Assembly: GCF_011405515.1 (NCBI RefSeq)
Contig: NZ_AP022671.1
Coordinates: 496,001 to 560,000 of the forward strand
Length of the DNA: 64,000 nt
Reading direction: 5' to 3'
DNA from: Nitrospira sp. KM1
Lineage (GTDB): Bacteria > Nitrospirota > Nitrospiria > Nitrospirales > Nitrospiraceae
Part shown: positions 8,965 through 17,412 of the stretch, in pieces
How positions within the stretch are numbered: the stretch's first letter is position 1
Layout of the letters: every line of letters starts with the position of its first letter
Translations under genes and position numbers: made by a program
Notes under the pieces: generated by a model
The model's database searches: none
What the model was told of the DNA's origin: nothing
Seen by the model: only the letters and a program-made list of their open reading frames with translations

Positions 8965-9752
8965 CGCGAATCGCCCCACCGATGACGCGCGAAATCAACC
9001 GACCACTCGTTCTTGCCGGCCAGGTGAAAGCGAGGAATGTCCGCGCCATTTCACGGCTGATCACCCTGCTGGAGATCCAGCATCCTGACGGCACAGCGGC
9101 CCTGCGAGTTCTCAACAGCAGCGCAAATGCGGCAACCGTGATTGGAGTAACCGGGTATCCCGGATCTGGGAAAAGCACTCTCATCGATCGCCTTGTCACC
9201 GCCTACCGGCGGCTGGGAATGAAAGTCGGGGTTCTGGCGGTGGACATCAGCAGCCACATCACCGGCGGCGCACTGCTGGGCGACCGTATCAGAATGCAGG
9301 ACCATGTTCCTGATTGGGGCGTGTACATCCGGAGCATGGCTACCCGCGGATATGCCGGAGGACTCGCGAGAGCAACCGGCGATGCCGTGGTTGTTCTCAA
9401 GGCGGCGGGGTACGAGGTGATCTTGATTGAAACAATCGGGGTCGGCCAAAACGAAGTTGGCGTAATGACTGTTGCTCAGACGGTTCTTGCGGTCATCGCG
9501 CCTGGGCTGGGAGACGAAGTCCAAGCGATGAAAGCCGGTTTGCTCGAGATGGCACACATCGTCGTCGTGAATAAAGGAGACCATCCAGGGGCAGATTCGA
9601 CCCTGCGAGACCTGCGCGGGTGCTTTAAGGCGGTGCTTCGTACTGTCGCCACAACGGGCGAAGGCGTCACGGACCTTCTTTCCGCCATCGCCGAGCATCA
9701 ACGGGTCCGATTCCCGCAGTCGGCCGAGACCGATGAGGAAATGAATAGATGA
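8961..9752 (+). CDS. MeaB-type GTPase, chaperone of the B12-dependent mutase
   Basis: A 263-residue G3E-family GTPase. Walker A is GYPGSGKST near residue 64, followed by VDISSHITGGALLGDRIRM, IETIGVGQNE (switch region) and VVNKGD, the guanine-specificity motif. The family (MeaB, ArgK, MeaI) gates cofactor loading and protects B12-dependent acyl-CoA mutases from inactivation. At 263 residues it is shorter than typical MeaB (about 310-330), mainly at the C-terminus where the dimerisation arm lies, so dimer formation may differ. ATG 8961 overlaps the HMG-CoA lyase stop by four bases. The mutase genes are 3.4 kb upstream in the same run. Confidence 0.92.
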   Translation: MTRIAPPMTREINRPLVLAGQVKARNVRAISRLITLLEIQHPDGTAALRVLNSSANAATVIGVTGYPGSGKSTLIDRLVTAYRRLGMKVGVLAVDISSHITGGALLGDRIRMQDHVPDWGVYIRSMATRGYAGGLARATGDAVVVLKAAGYEVILIETIGVGQNEVGVMTVAQTVLAVIAPGLGDEVQAMKAGLLEMAHIVVVNKGDHPGADSTLRDLRGCFKAVLRTVATTGEGVTDLLSAIAEHQRVRFPQSAETDEEMNR

Positions 9753-9914
9753 GAGGAGAGATCCTACTGAATCTATCCGCCGGCAACCCTAAAAGGCGCT
9801 CAAGAGAAGAACCATTCAAACAAAGGAGTTTCTTGGTTCGAACGGTGAGCGACCGGCCCAAGCATAGTTTGGGTTAGCCGACAGGACCACACAACGTGCC
9901 GTATGGAGGACGCC

Positions 9915-10694
9915 ATGCTTCATCAGTTATTGACAATCTCCCACCATGTTGCACGGATCACGTTGCACAATCCTCCGGCCAACGTGATCAACATGTCTCT
10001 GCTCAAGGAACTTGACGGCGTACTGAACGAGGTCGAGCAGGATGATTATGTCCGGGCCATGATCATCACCGGGTCAGGGCGCTTTTTTTGCGCCGGAGCA
10101 GACATTCACGAATTGACGCGCCTGAACACGGTGCACGCGGGAACTGAGTTTGCCTTGCAGGGGCAAGCGCTCTTGAATCGCTTCGAACGTTGCAACAAGC
10201 CCATCGTCGCAGCCATCAATGGCACATGCGTGGGCGGCGGTCTTGAACTGGCGCTCGCCTGTCACATCCGGCTTGCCGCGGAACATGCCACGTTCGCCTT
10301 ACCGGAAATCAGGCTGGGACTCATTCCCGGATTTGGCGGCACACAACGACTGTCGAGGGTCGTAGGTGCGTCCAAAGCCGCGGAAATGATCCTGACCGGG
10401 GAGACCATAGCGGCAGGGGACGCGCTCGCGATCGGATTGGTCAGCCGCGTCGTTTCCTCTCATGAGCTGTATGCGCAGTCGGAAACCACGGTGGCACTGA
10501 TGACCGCTTGCGGAGCGCCTGCGGTTGAGGCCGCGCTGCATGCCATTAGAGGTGGACTCGACATCCCCCTTTCCGAAGGTCTCGCACGGGAAGCAGAATT
10601 GTTCGGAGCCTTGTGCACCACAGCAGAAAAGCAAAAGGCCCTTCGAGCGTTTGTCGAAAAACGGCGGCCCCGGATGGTTGAAACCGAAGTATGA
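9915..10694 (+). CDS. Enoyl-CoA hydratase (crotonase family)
   Basis: A 259-residue crotonase. The oxyanion-hole segments are FCAGADIHEL near residue 60 and NGTCVGGGLELALACH near 97-112, and the two catalytic Glu positions appear to be kept (GLELALAC and LPEIRLGLIPGFGGTQRL). The layout is that of short-chain enoyl-CoA hydratases such as crotonase and PaaF; it would turn crotonyl-CoA into 3-hydroxybutyryl-CoA for the dehydrogenase at 1771. ATG 9915 is preferred over ATG 9903 because GGAGGA lies just upstream of it. A 150-base gap before it may hold an internal promoter. Confidence 0.9.
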   Translation: MLHQLLTISHHVARITLHNPPANVINMSLLKELDGVLNEVEQDDYVRAMIITGSGRFFCAGADIHELTRLNTVHAGTEFALQGQALLNRFERCNKPIVAAINGTCVGGGLELALACHIRLAAEHATFALPEIRLGLIPGFGGTQRLSRVVGASKAAEMILTGETIAAGDALAIGLVSRVVSSHELYAQSETTVALMTACGAPAVEAALHAIRGGLDIPLSEGLAREAELFGALCTTAEKQKALRAFVEKRRPRMVETEV

Positions 10695-10762
10695 GTCTAT
10701 CGAGGTAGAACGGTCTTGCAGACTCGGTCACCGAACGCGTGACTCTCCGAGGAGAGGGTTCC

Positions 10763-12169
10763 ATGCTCGCAGCTCGCCTCGCTCGATATTGTCGATCGCT
10801 GCGCTACGAACGTTTGAGCGACGCCGTGATTCACGAAGTGAAACGGCGCGTGCTCGACAGTCTGGGTTGCGCGCTCGGGGCCTGGAGCGCTCCGCCTTGC
10901 CGCATTGCCCGCCATCTCGCGCAGCGGGTCACGATCACAACGGGTGCGACGCTGTGGGGCACCGCGCACAAAACGCTGCCGGATCTTGCGACCTTCGCCA
11001 ACGGCGCATTGGTTCGTTATCTGGATTTCAACGATACCTACCTCGCCAAGGAACCGGCTCATCCTTCCGATAACATTCCCGCTGTGCTTGCAATCGGCGA
11101 AGCCGTTCACGCGTCAGGCCGGCGCGTGATCGAGGCCATCGCGCTCGCGTACGAAATTCAGTGCCGGTTCTGCGACGCTGCGGCACTCCGGCCCCGTGGG
11201 TGGGATCATGTGACCTACGGTTCGTTCTCCTCCGCACTCGCTGCCGCCAAGATTTTGCAATTCTCGAACGCACAGGCGTTTCATGCCGTCAACCTTGCCG
11301 GCGTCGCGAATGTGGCCCTGCGGCAGACACGAGTCGGGGATTTGTCGATGTGGAAAGCCTGCGCGTTTTCGAATGCGGCCCGTAACGGCATATTTGCCGC
11401 CATGTTGGCCAAGCATGGCATGACGGGACCCTCACCGATTTTTGAAGGGGAGAAGGGCTTCATGAAACTCGTGTCCGGGCTGTTCGACCTGTCGCCCTTT
11501 GGAGGTGACGACGGCGAATCTACATCGTCCGGTTCAGACTCGTTCAGGATTCTGGATACCTATATCAAGCGCTACCCGGTGGAATATCACGCGCAAAGTG
11601 CAGTGGAAGCCGCATTGGAGCTTCGATCCGACTTGATCCAGGCTGAAGGCGACCAGGCTGTCGAGCACGTATCGGACATCGAGGTTGGAAGCTACGACGT
11701 CGCTATCGAAATCATCGGGCGCGATCCGGAGAAGTGGCAGCCGTCGACGAGAGAAACGGCGGATCATAGTTTTCCCTATTGCGTCGCCGTGGCGCTCTTG
11801 GACGGCCGTGTTTCGCTGCGGTCCTTCGGCCGTAAACGATTGCAGGACGGCACGCTGAGAGAATTGATGAAACGAGTCCGCGTCGTGCGACTGCCTGAAT
11901 TGGCGGATTGTTACCCCAAGACCATGCCGACACGTATCACTGTCAGGACGAGAGCTGGAAAAACCTATACGAGACAGAAAGATATTCCCTTGGGCCATCC
12001 GGCAAATCCCATGTCCGATAGGGAACTGGAAGCAAAGTTTCGGCGATTGGTGTCCGGGCGACTGGGGCGGGCCCGCATTGACAGGCTCATCCAACTCGTT
12101 TGGACGCTGGAGCGGCTCAAGGACATCGGGATGCTGATGCCGCTTTTGCGGATCAACGCTCGATCCTAG
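10763..12169 (+). CDS. prpD: MmgE/PrpD family protein, probable 2-methylcitrate dehydratase
   Basis: A 468-residue MmgE/PrpD protein: an N-terminal helical domain (residues 1-270, with RVLDSLGCALGAWS and ARYLDFNDTYLAKEPAHPSDN-like segments) and a C-terminal domain with the KRYPVEYHAQSAVEAAL block. PrpD removes water from 2-methylcitrate to give 2-methyl-cis-aconitate in the methylcitrate cycle. The next two genes are methylisocitrate lyase and methylcitrate synthase, which supports this role. ATG 10763 follows GGAGAGGG at good spacing. Confidence 0.9.
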   Translation: MLAARLARYCRSLRYERLSDAVIHEVKRRVLDSLGCALGAWSAPPCRIARHLAQRVTITTGATLWGTAHKTLPDLATFANGALVRYLDFNDTYLAKEPAHPSDNIPAVLAIGEAVHASGRRVIEAIALAYEIQCRFCDAAALRPRGWDHVTYGSFSSALAAAKILQFSNAQAFHAVNLAGVANVALRQTRVGDLSMWKACAFSNAARNGIFAAMLAKHGMTGPSPIFEGEKGFMKLVSGLFDLSPFGGDDGESTSSGSDSFRILDTYIKRYPVEYHAQSAVEAALELRSDLIQAEGDQAVEHVSDIEVGSYDVAIEIIGRDPEKWQPSTRETADHSFPYCVAVALLDGRVSLRSFGRKRLQDGTLRELMKRVRVVRLPELADCYPKTMPTRITVRTRAGKTYTRQKDIPLGHPANPMSDRELEAKFRRLVSGRLGRARIDRLIQLVWTLERLKDIGMLMPLLRINARS

Positions 12170-12197
12170 ATTTTTGTACTCTGAAAAGGCGCCAACC

Positions 12198-13112
12198 ATG
12201 GAGCAAAAAGGGCAGACGAAAGCTTCCAGATTGCGTGAATTGCTGGCCACTCGCACAGTCGGCATCCCGGGAGCGTTCAATGCCTTGATCGCGATGCAAA
12301 TCGAAAAAGCGGGCTATGAAACGGTCTACGTTTCGGGGGCGGCATTGTCCGCCTGCCGAGGAATCCCAGACACCGGCCTCCTCACACTGTCCGATGTTGC
12401 GGCCGAGGCAGGTCGCATCGCGCAAGCGGTGTCCATCCCGGCGATCGTCGATGCGGATACGGGATATGGCGGTCCTATGGCAGTTCGAGAAGCGGTAACA
12501 AGCTTTGAGAGGGCCGGTCTTGCCGGCATGCAGATTGAAGATCAGGAGATGGCCAAGAAATGCGGCCATCTGTCGGGAAAACGGCTGATACCGGTTGCCG
12601 AGATGGCCTCCAAGATCGAGGAGGCTGCGCGGGCCAAAATCGACCGCGATTTCATGATCATCGCCCGTACGGATGCTCGGGGTGTAGAAGGACTCGAGGC
12701 CACCATCACTCGAGCCGCAACTTACGCTGAAGCCGGAGCCGACGCCTTATTCCCCGAAGCCCTGGAATCGGCCGACGAATTTCAGACGTTCGCAAAGGAG
12801 GTGAAGAAAGCGGGGATAGCCTTGCCGCTGATCGCGAATATGACCGAATTCGGGAAAACACCGCTTCTGAGCTGCGGCGAATTTGAAACCATGGGCTATC
12901 GCGGCGTGCTCTTCCCCGTTACGACATTGCGAACCGCCCTGCGGGCCATCGGTGAACTGCTTGCGGAATTGAAGCTGTTCGGCACTCAACGGGACTGGCT
13001 TCATCACATGATGACACGACAAGAGCTGTACGATCTGCTTCGCTACACGGAATCCCTCGAACGACGGGAAGGGAGGATGGATGGGAATGGCAATGAGCAG
13101 GCAGGCGATTGA
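12198..13112 (+). CDS. prpB: 2-methylisocitrate lyase
   Basis: A 304-residue isocitrate lyase/PEP mutase superfamily protein. The metal-binding segment IVDADTGYGG is near residue 83 and the catalytic loop KKCGHLSGKRL near 124 carries the active-site Cys. YVSGAALSACRGIPDTGL and ARTDARGVEGLE are typical of PrpB rather than isocitrate lyase. It cleaves 2-methylisocitrate to pyruvate and succinate. Its 3' end overlaps the methylcitrate synthase start by 32 bases. Confidence 0.95.
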   Translation: MEQKGQTKASRLRELLATRTVGIPGAFNALIAMQIEKAGYETVYVSGAALSACRGIPDTGLLTLSDVAAEAGRIAQAVSIPAIVDADTGYGGPMAVREAVTSFERAGLAGMQIEDQEMAKKCGHLSGKRLIPVAEMASKIEEAARAKIDRDFMIIARTDARGVEGLEATITRAATYAEAGADALFPEALESADEFQTFAKEVKKAGIALPLIANMTEFGKTPLLSCGEFETMGYRGVLFPVTTLRTALRAIGELLAELKLFGTQRDWLHHMMTRQELYDLLRYTESLERREGRMDGNGNEQAGD

Positions 13113-14256
13113 AGCGCAGACGAGTCGATCCTACAGTCCGGGCCTAGAAGGAGTGATCGCCGGGGAATCGGCGCTCTGTCTTGTGGACGAGGGAGAAGCA
13201 GGCCTTCTCTATTGCGGCTATGCGGTCGACGACTTGGCTGAACAGGGCAATTTCGAGGAAGTCGCCCATCTTCTTCTGTTCGGCAACCTTCCGGCTCGCA
13301 AGGAGATGAAAGACTTCTCAGCTCAATTGGCAAGCCACGCCGTGCTGCCTCTTCCTGTCAACGCGTTTCTCGAAATGCTGCCCTCCGATTCTCATCCGAT
13401 GGACGTATTGAGGACGGGGGTGTCGCTGCTGGGGATGGTCGATCCTGAAACGCATGACAACTCGCGTGCGGCGAATGTCAGGAAATCCATTCGTTTGCTG
13501 GCGCAAGTCCCGTTGCTGACCATGGCCGCGTATCGTGTTGTGCATGCAAAACCTCTCCTGTCTCCACGTGCCGATTTGAGTTTTGCTGAAAACCTGCTCT
13601 ATTTGCTGACCGACCGGAACGGTGACGACCAGGCGCGGGCCATGGCTCGCGTCCTTGACGTATCGCTCACGCTGTACGCGGAGCATGAATTCAACGCGTC
13701 GACCTTTGCCGCCCGGGTCACAGCCTCAACGATGACGGATCTGCACTCAGCAGTGACTTCGGCCATCGGCACGTTAAAGGGGTCGCTTCATGGTGGAGCG
13801 AACGAGGCCGTGGCGAAGATGTTTTTCGAAATCGGCATCCCCGGCAGAGCCGAAACATGGATCCGCGATGCGCTGGCAAGGAAGCGCCGGATCATGGGCT
13901 TCGGCCACCGCGTGCTCAAGAAAGGCGATTCGCGGTCCGCCATTATTCAACGCCATGCCGAATCGTTGAGCCGAATCTGCGGCGACCATCGTTGGTACGA
14001 GATTGCGGTCATCGTCGAGGGTATCATGCGAGAGGAGAAAGGCTTACACCCCAACCTCGACTTTTACACGGCGGTGGCCTATCTGCTGATGGGCATTTCC
14101 CGCGAGCTCTACACTCCGGTATTTGTGTGTTCCCGTATCACCGGATGGTGCGCCCATGTCATCGAACAGCAGGACCATAACCGATTGATGCGGCCGCGCG
14201 CGCAATACACAGGACCGCGGAGGAGGGAGTATGTCGCCCTTGATCGCCGTGCCTGA
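13081..14256 (+). CDS. prpC: 2-methylcitrate synthase / citrate synthase family
   Basis: A 391-residue citrate synthase-fold protein of the short, non-regulated type. The catalytic His lies in LKGSLHGGANEAV near residue 240, a second in GFGHRVLKKGD near 280, and the Asp in HPNLDFYTAVAYLLMGI near 330. Such enzymes condense propionyl-CoA or acetyl-CoA with oxaloacetate; the prpDBC order points to propionyl-CoA. Three ATGs (13081, 13087, 13093) are possible; GGGAGG lies just before the first, so the exact start is uncertain by a few residues. It overlaps prpB upstream and the acyl-CoA ligase downstream by 26 bases. Confidence 0.92.
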   Translation: MGMAMSRQAIEAQTSRSYSPGLEGVIAGESALCLVDEGEAGLLYCGYAVDDLAEQGNFEEVAHLLLFGNLPARKEMKDFSAQLASHAVLPLPVNAFLEMLPSDSHPMDVLRTGVSLLGMVDPETHDNSRAANVRKSIRLLAQVPLLTMAAYRVVHAKPLLSPRADLSFAENLLYLLTDRNGDDQARAMARVLDVSLTLYAEHEFNASTFAARVTASTMTDLHSAVTSAIGTLKGSLHGGANEAVAKMFFEIGIPGRAETWIRDALARKRRIMGFGHRVLKKGDSRSAIIQRHAESLSRICGDHRWYEIAVIVEGIMREEKGLHPNLDFYTAVAYLLMGISRELYTPVFVCSRITGWCAHVIEQQDHNRLMRPRAQYTGPRRREYVALDRRA

Positions 14257-15940
14257 CCCTATCGCGCAAGCGCGTCATGTTCCAGGGCTCTCACCAGCAC
14301 TGCCCTGGAGCTCGTTTAGCGAGTTCTTCATCTCCCGCGTGCATGACCGTCTGTTGGTCAATCGGCCGTTCCTAACGTATTGCGACGACGACCGGACCGT
14401 ACGTTACACATACACCTATGGGGAATTCGGCACGGTTGTTGACGGAGCGGCTGCCTTCCTTCGCCACCAAGTCGGTCTTCGCCGGGGGGACCGTCTTGCG
14501 ACGATTCTCTTCAACCACGACATCACCGTCGTGCTGTATTTTGCCGCATGGGTTGCTGGAGTGGCGGTCGTCCCCATCAACATCGAAGAGCCTCCGGACA
14601 AAAAGCGATACATTTTGGAGCATTCGGAGGCAGCTGCGGTGTGCTGTTGGCACAGTTGCGTTGAAGAAGTACGAGCACATCAGCGTGACGTTACAACCTT
14701 GCGGCGGGTGGTCGCGGTAAATAACGACGGCTTCATTCGCAACGACGACGAGCTTGCGCACGGGTTGCCATGCGGCTCGACCTCGGGTCACTTGGCTCAC
14801 GCCGGGTCACTGGGCGACGAAGCGCTGGTTGTCTATACATCCGGCACGACAGGGGCGCCCAAAGGGGTGGTCCTGACAGTCGATAATTTGTTGACCGACG
14901 CCGATGCGATCGCTGACTGCCACGGGTTCGGCGCCGACGATCGTCTGATGTGCGTGCTTCCGATTCATCATGTCAACGGAACGGTGGTGACTGTACTGAC
15001 CCCGTTCTACTGTCAAGGCAGCACGGTCCTGAACCGCAGGTTCAAAAGCAAGGCTTTCTGGCGCAAGCTCCATGAAGAACGCGTGACGTATGTCAGCGTC
15101 GTCCCCACGTTGCTGGAATTTTTATTGGATGAAGACGAGGATCTGTCGTCATACCACTTGGACCATTTTGGCGGGTTCATCTGCGGCGCAGGCCCTTTGC
15201 TTAGAGACACGGCGGCCCGGTTCGAAGATCGATTCCGTTTTCCCATCCGTCACGGCTACGGCTTATCCGAAACCACCTGCTATTCTTGTTTTTTGCCGAA
15301 TGATCTTTCACCCGATGAGCACAGCCATTGGATCAGAGATTTCGAATTTCCCTCCATCGGTGTCCCATTGAAGCACAACGCGATGGCGATCCTGGACCGC
15401 GACGGCCGTCTCCTTCCAGAATTGACGCGAGGAGAAATTTGCATCCGCGGTGGAACCGTATGCGCCGGCTATTTCAAGAGAGCCGACGTCAACGAAGAGG
15501 CGTTCAAATGGGGTTGGTTTCGTTCCGGCGACGAAGGCTTTTATGTTCGAGACAACAGAGGCAGACCATTCTTCTTCATTTCCGGCCGTCTGAAGGAACT
15601 CATCATTCGAGGCGGTGTCAATATCTCTCCTCTCGAAATCGACGACGCATTGAAGAGTCACCCGCTCGTGCTGTTCGCGATGGCTGTTCCGTTCGACCAC
15701 CGATACTATGGGGAAGAAGTTGCCGCCTATGTCGTACCGCGGGATCATGGGCTCCCCCCCACGGAGGTGGATGTGCTCGCACACTGCCGCCGATTATTAC
15801 CATTTTCCAAGTCGCCCAAAGTCATCGTGTTTGGCAAGGATGTTCCCTACACTTCGACCGGTAAAGCCAAACGACTGGAGTTGAAAACCTGTCTAGCTTC
15901 CCGTTTGGCTGTTTATAGGAATCACCAATTCACGGAGTAG
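14231..15940 (+). CDS. Acyl-CoA synthetase (AMP-forming)
   Basis: A 569-residue ANL-superfamily ligase. The phosphate-binding loop YTSGTTGAPKGVV is near residue 200, the A5 motif GYGLSETTCYS near 340, the adenine/ribose Asp in FRSGDEGF near 435, and the C-terminal catalytic Lys in STGKAKRLEL near 545. It activates a carboxylic acid as acyl-AMP and then acyl-CoA. Its place right after prpDBC suggests it feeds a short-chain or branched-chain acid (propionate, isobutyrate or isovalerate) into the pathway; it is not of the longer PrpE/Acs type. GGAGGGAGT precedes the ATG. It closes the catabolic island. Confidence 0.88.
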   Translation: MSPLIAVPDPIAQARHVPGLSPALPWSSFSEFFISRVHDRLLVNRPFLTYCDDDRTVRYTYTYGEFGTVVDGAAAFLRHQVGLRRGDRLATILFNHDITVVLYFAAWVAGVAVVPINIEEPPDKKRYILEHSEAAAVCCWHSCVEEVRAHQRDVTTLRRVVAVNNDGFIRNDDELAHGLPCGSTSGHLAHAGSLGDEALVVYTSGTTGAPKGVVLTVDNLLTDADAIADCHGFGADDRLMCVLPIHHVNGTVVTVLTPFYCQGSTVLNRRFKSKAFWRKLHEERVTYVSVVPTLLEFLLDEDEDLSSYHLDHFGGFICGAGPLLRDTAARFEDRFRFPIRHGYGLSETTCYSCFLPNDLSPDEHSHWIRDFEFPSIGVPLKHNAMAILDRDGRLLPELTRGEICIRGGTVCAGYFKRADVNEEAFKWGWFRSGDEGFYVRDNRGRPFFFISGRLKELIIRGGVNISPLEIDDALKSHPLVLFAMAVPFDHRYYGEEVAAYVVPRDHGLPPTEVDVLAHCRRLLPFSKSPKVIVFGKDVPYTSTGKAKRLELKTCLASRLAVYRNHQFTE

Positions 15941-16021
15941 CGTACTCGAGGAGAGTATTCATCTGCCCCATATTGCCGGCTTGCATACCCCTTCTATATT
16001 TATCTACGTGGTTAAATACGG

Positions 16022-16051
16022 TTGACTTTTGTCCAATGACTTTCGTATACC
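16022..16051 (+). promoter_or_regulatory. Candidate sigma-70 promoter of the exported-protein operon
   Basis: TTGACT at 16022-16027 and TATACC at 16046-16051 with an 18-base spacer, 27 bases before the first ATG at 16079. The stretch is more AT-rich than its surroundings. It fits a start point for the six-gene unit ending at the 20482 hairpin. Seen by eye only. Confidence 0.5.
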
Positions 16052-16078
16052 ATCCGCGTCTGGAGCACGTGGGTACAT

Positions 16079-16387
16079 ATGAACTTGCTAGCCGCAAGGC
16101 AAGTAACAGCATATTGTTTGATTGCTTGCATCCTCGCTATGGGGATATTAGCCTCCATTCACTCTCCGTCTCACCTGGCACAACATTCTAAGCATCAGCA
16201 CCAAACACATTCCAATTCATTTTGCGCGTGGCTGTGTATTGCTGGCCAGGCCTCTGAATCTTTCGGGCCGGAGACTCTTAGGGATTTGGCACCAGCTCGT
16301 ATACTTGACACCTTCGCGAACAGTCAGACCCTCGCTTCGAACCTAGCCTTTTCGTCTCCGCGTGCTCCCCCTGCGATAGTTCTCTAG
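16079..16387 (+). CDS. Small exported His/Cys-rich protein 1
   Basis: 102 residues: an N-terminal hydrophobic signal segment (about 8-27), a His-rich stretch (His near 28, 32, 36, 39, 41, 44) running into CAWLCIAGQ near 49-57, a less conserved middle, and a C-terminal RAPP motif. The layout (signal, spaced His, CAWxCxxGQ, terminal RxPP) is shared with the genes at 17025 and, more weakly, 18529. Short exported proteins with His/Cys clusters and a terminal RAPP remind me of the DUF2946 group linked with copper, but that is a resemblance, not a match. A metal-binding periplasmic role is inferred. Confidence 0.7.
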   Translation: MNLLAARQVTAYCLIACILAMGILASIHSPSHLAQHSKHQHQTHSNSFCAWLCIAGQASESFGPETLRDLAPARILDTFANSQTLASNLAFSSPRAPPAIVL

Positions 16388-16492
16388 TTAGCATCACAAC
16401 CAATTTCAACCGGGACACTTCCTAGTTCGTCTCTAGGCTCCACGTATTAATTGTTCAGGAGCTGCTTTGCGACTGGTGAGTCGCATAAACCC

Positions 16493-17020
16493 ATGCATCT
16501 CATTGCACTCATAATCCTTGGTGTATCGTTATATGCACTCGACGCAAGTAGCATGGGAAGCCGCGTGCCTCTCGTAGGCTCTTTGGTTGAAGAATTTCAA
16601 CTGCCAGATCTAATGGGACAGCATCATCGCATTAGTGATTATCGTGGGAAAATTGTGCTGATGAACTTTTGGGCCACTTGGTGCAAGCCCTGCATTACGG
16701 AAATGCCGGCACTCCAAGCGTCTTACGACAAACTAAAAGATACGGGGTTCGTTGTCCTCGCTATCAATGAACTGGAGGATGAGAACCAAGTCCGGGACCA
16801 CGTCCGACAATACGGCCACACATTTACCGTCTTGTTAGACCGGCAAAATCGAATTGCCAATCAGTTCGGAGTGTACGGACTGCCGGTAAGCGTCTTTATC
16901 GATGCGGACGGGCGAGTACGAGAATACATCAAAGGCGGATTGTTAACCGAAGGGAGAGTCAGTGAAATCGTTTCCCGTCTTCAGGAGGGACAATCCGCAT
17001 CCCATGCTGCGCCCAGGTAA
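16493..17020 (+). CDS. TlpA-like thioredoxin-fold exported oxidoreductase
   Basis: 175 residues from ATG 16493 (an upstream in-frame start at 16451 is possible). A signal or anchor segment covers residues 1-20, then a TlpA/ResA-type thioredoxin domain with the active-site motif WATWCKPC near 57-64, DRQNRIANQFGVYGLPVS containing the cis-Pro near 130, and FIDADGRV. TlpA-like proteins reduce disulfides in periplasmic proteins, including copper-delivery and cytochrome-maturation partners. It sits between two small His/Cys-rich exported proteins with only four bases to the next, so keeping their Cys pairs reduced is a natural guess. Confidence 0.88.
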   Translation: MHLIALIILGVSLYALDASSMGSRVPLVGSLVEEFQLPDLMGQHHRISDYRGKIVLMNFWATWCKPCITEMPALQASYDKLKDTGFVVLAINELEDENQVRDHVRQYGHTFTVLLDRQNRIANQFGVYGLPVSVFIDADGRVREYIKGGLLTEGRVSEIVSRLQEGQSASHAAPR

Positions 17021-17024
17021 AGCC

Positions 17025-17330
17025 ATGACAGTGAACTCTAAGCGCGGGCGGTTCTCATGCCTATTGGGACTGTATTTGCTCGTACTCAATTCGGTGATGG
17101 CTGCTCCGAGTGTGGCTCATTCAATCGAGCACGCCCATCACTCCAATACCCACAGCATGGCTCTCTGCGCGTGGATCTGCGGAACGGGACAGGGTGTTGA
17201 ATCCGTCTATCTTGATCTTGATGCACCTAACGGCTATTGGCGAATTAATGAAGTTTTTCCAATCGAGAAATACGACCTTCCCACGGTCTTAGAGACGTTC
17301 CTCCGAGGACCACCAGAATCTCCTCTCTAG
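17025..17330 (+). CDS. Small exported His/Cys-rich protein 2
   Basis: 101 residues: signal peptide (about 1-26, ending near VMAAPS), then closely spaced His residues (near 31, 35, 37, 38, 42) followed by CAWICGTGQG near 47-56 and a C-terminal LRGPP. It is a clear paralogue of the protein at 16079. ATG 17025 lies four bases after the TlpA stop with AGGTAA upstream, so the two are surely co-translated. Predicted to bind a soft metal through His and the CxxxC-type pair; function unproven. Confidence 0.75.
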   Translation: MTVNSKRGRFSCLLGLYLLVLNSVMAAPSVAHSIEHAHHSNTHSMALCAWICGTGQGVESVYLDLDAPNGYWRINEVFPIEKYDLPTVLETFLRGPPESPL

Positions 17331-17412
17331 TCAACTTCTGAATAGCTTAATCGTTCCGGCACCGGCGATGCAGATAGCTGCGTGGTCCGTTGTGCATGCA
17401 GAGGATCGTCCT

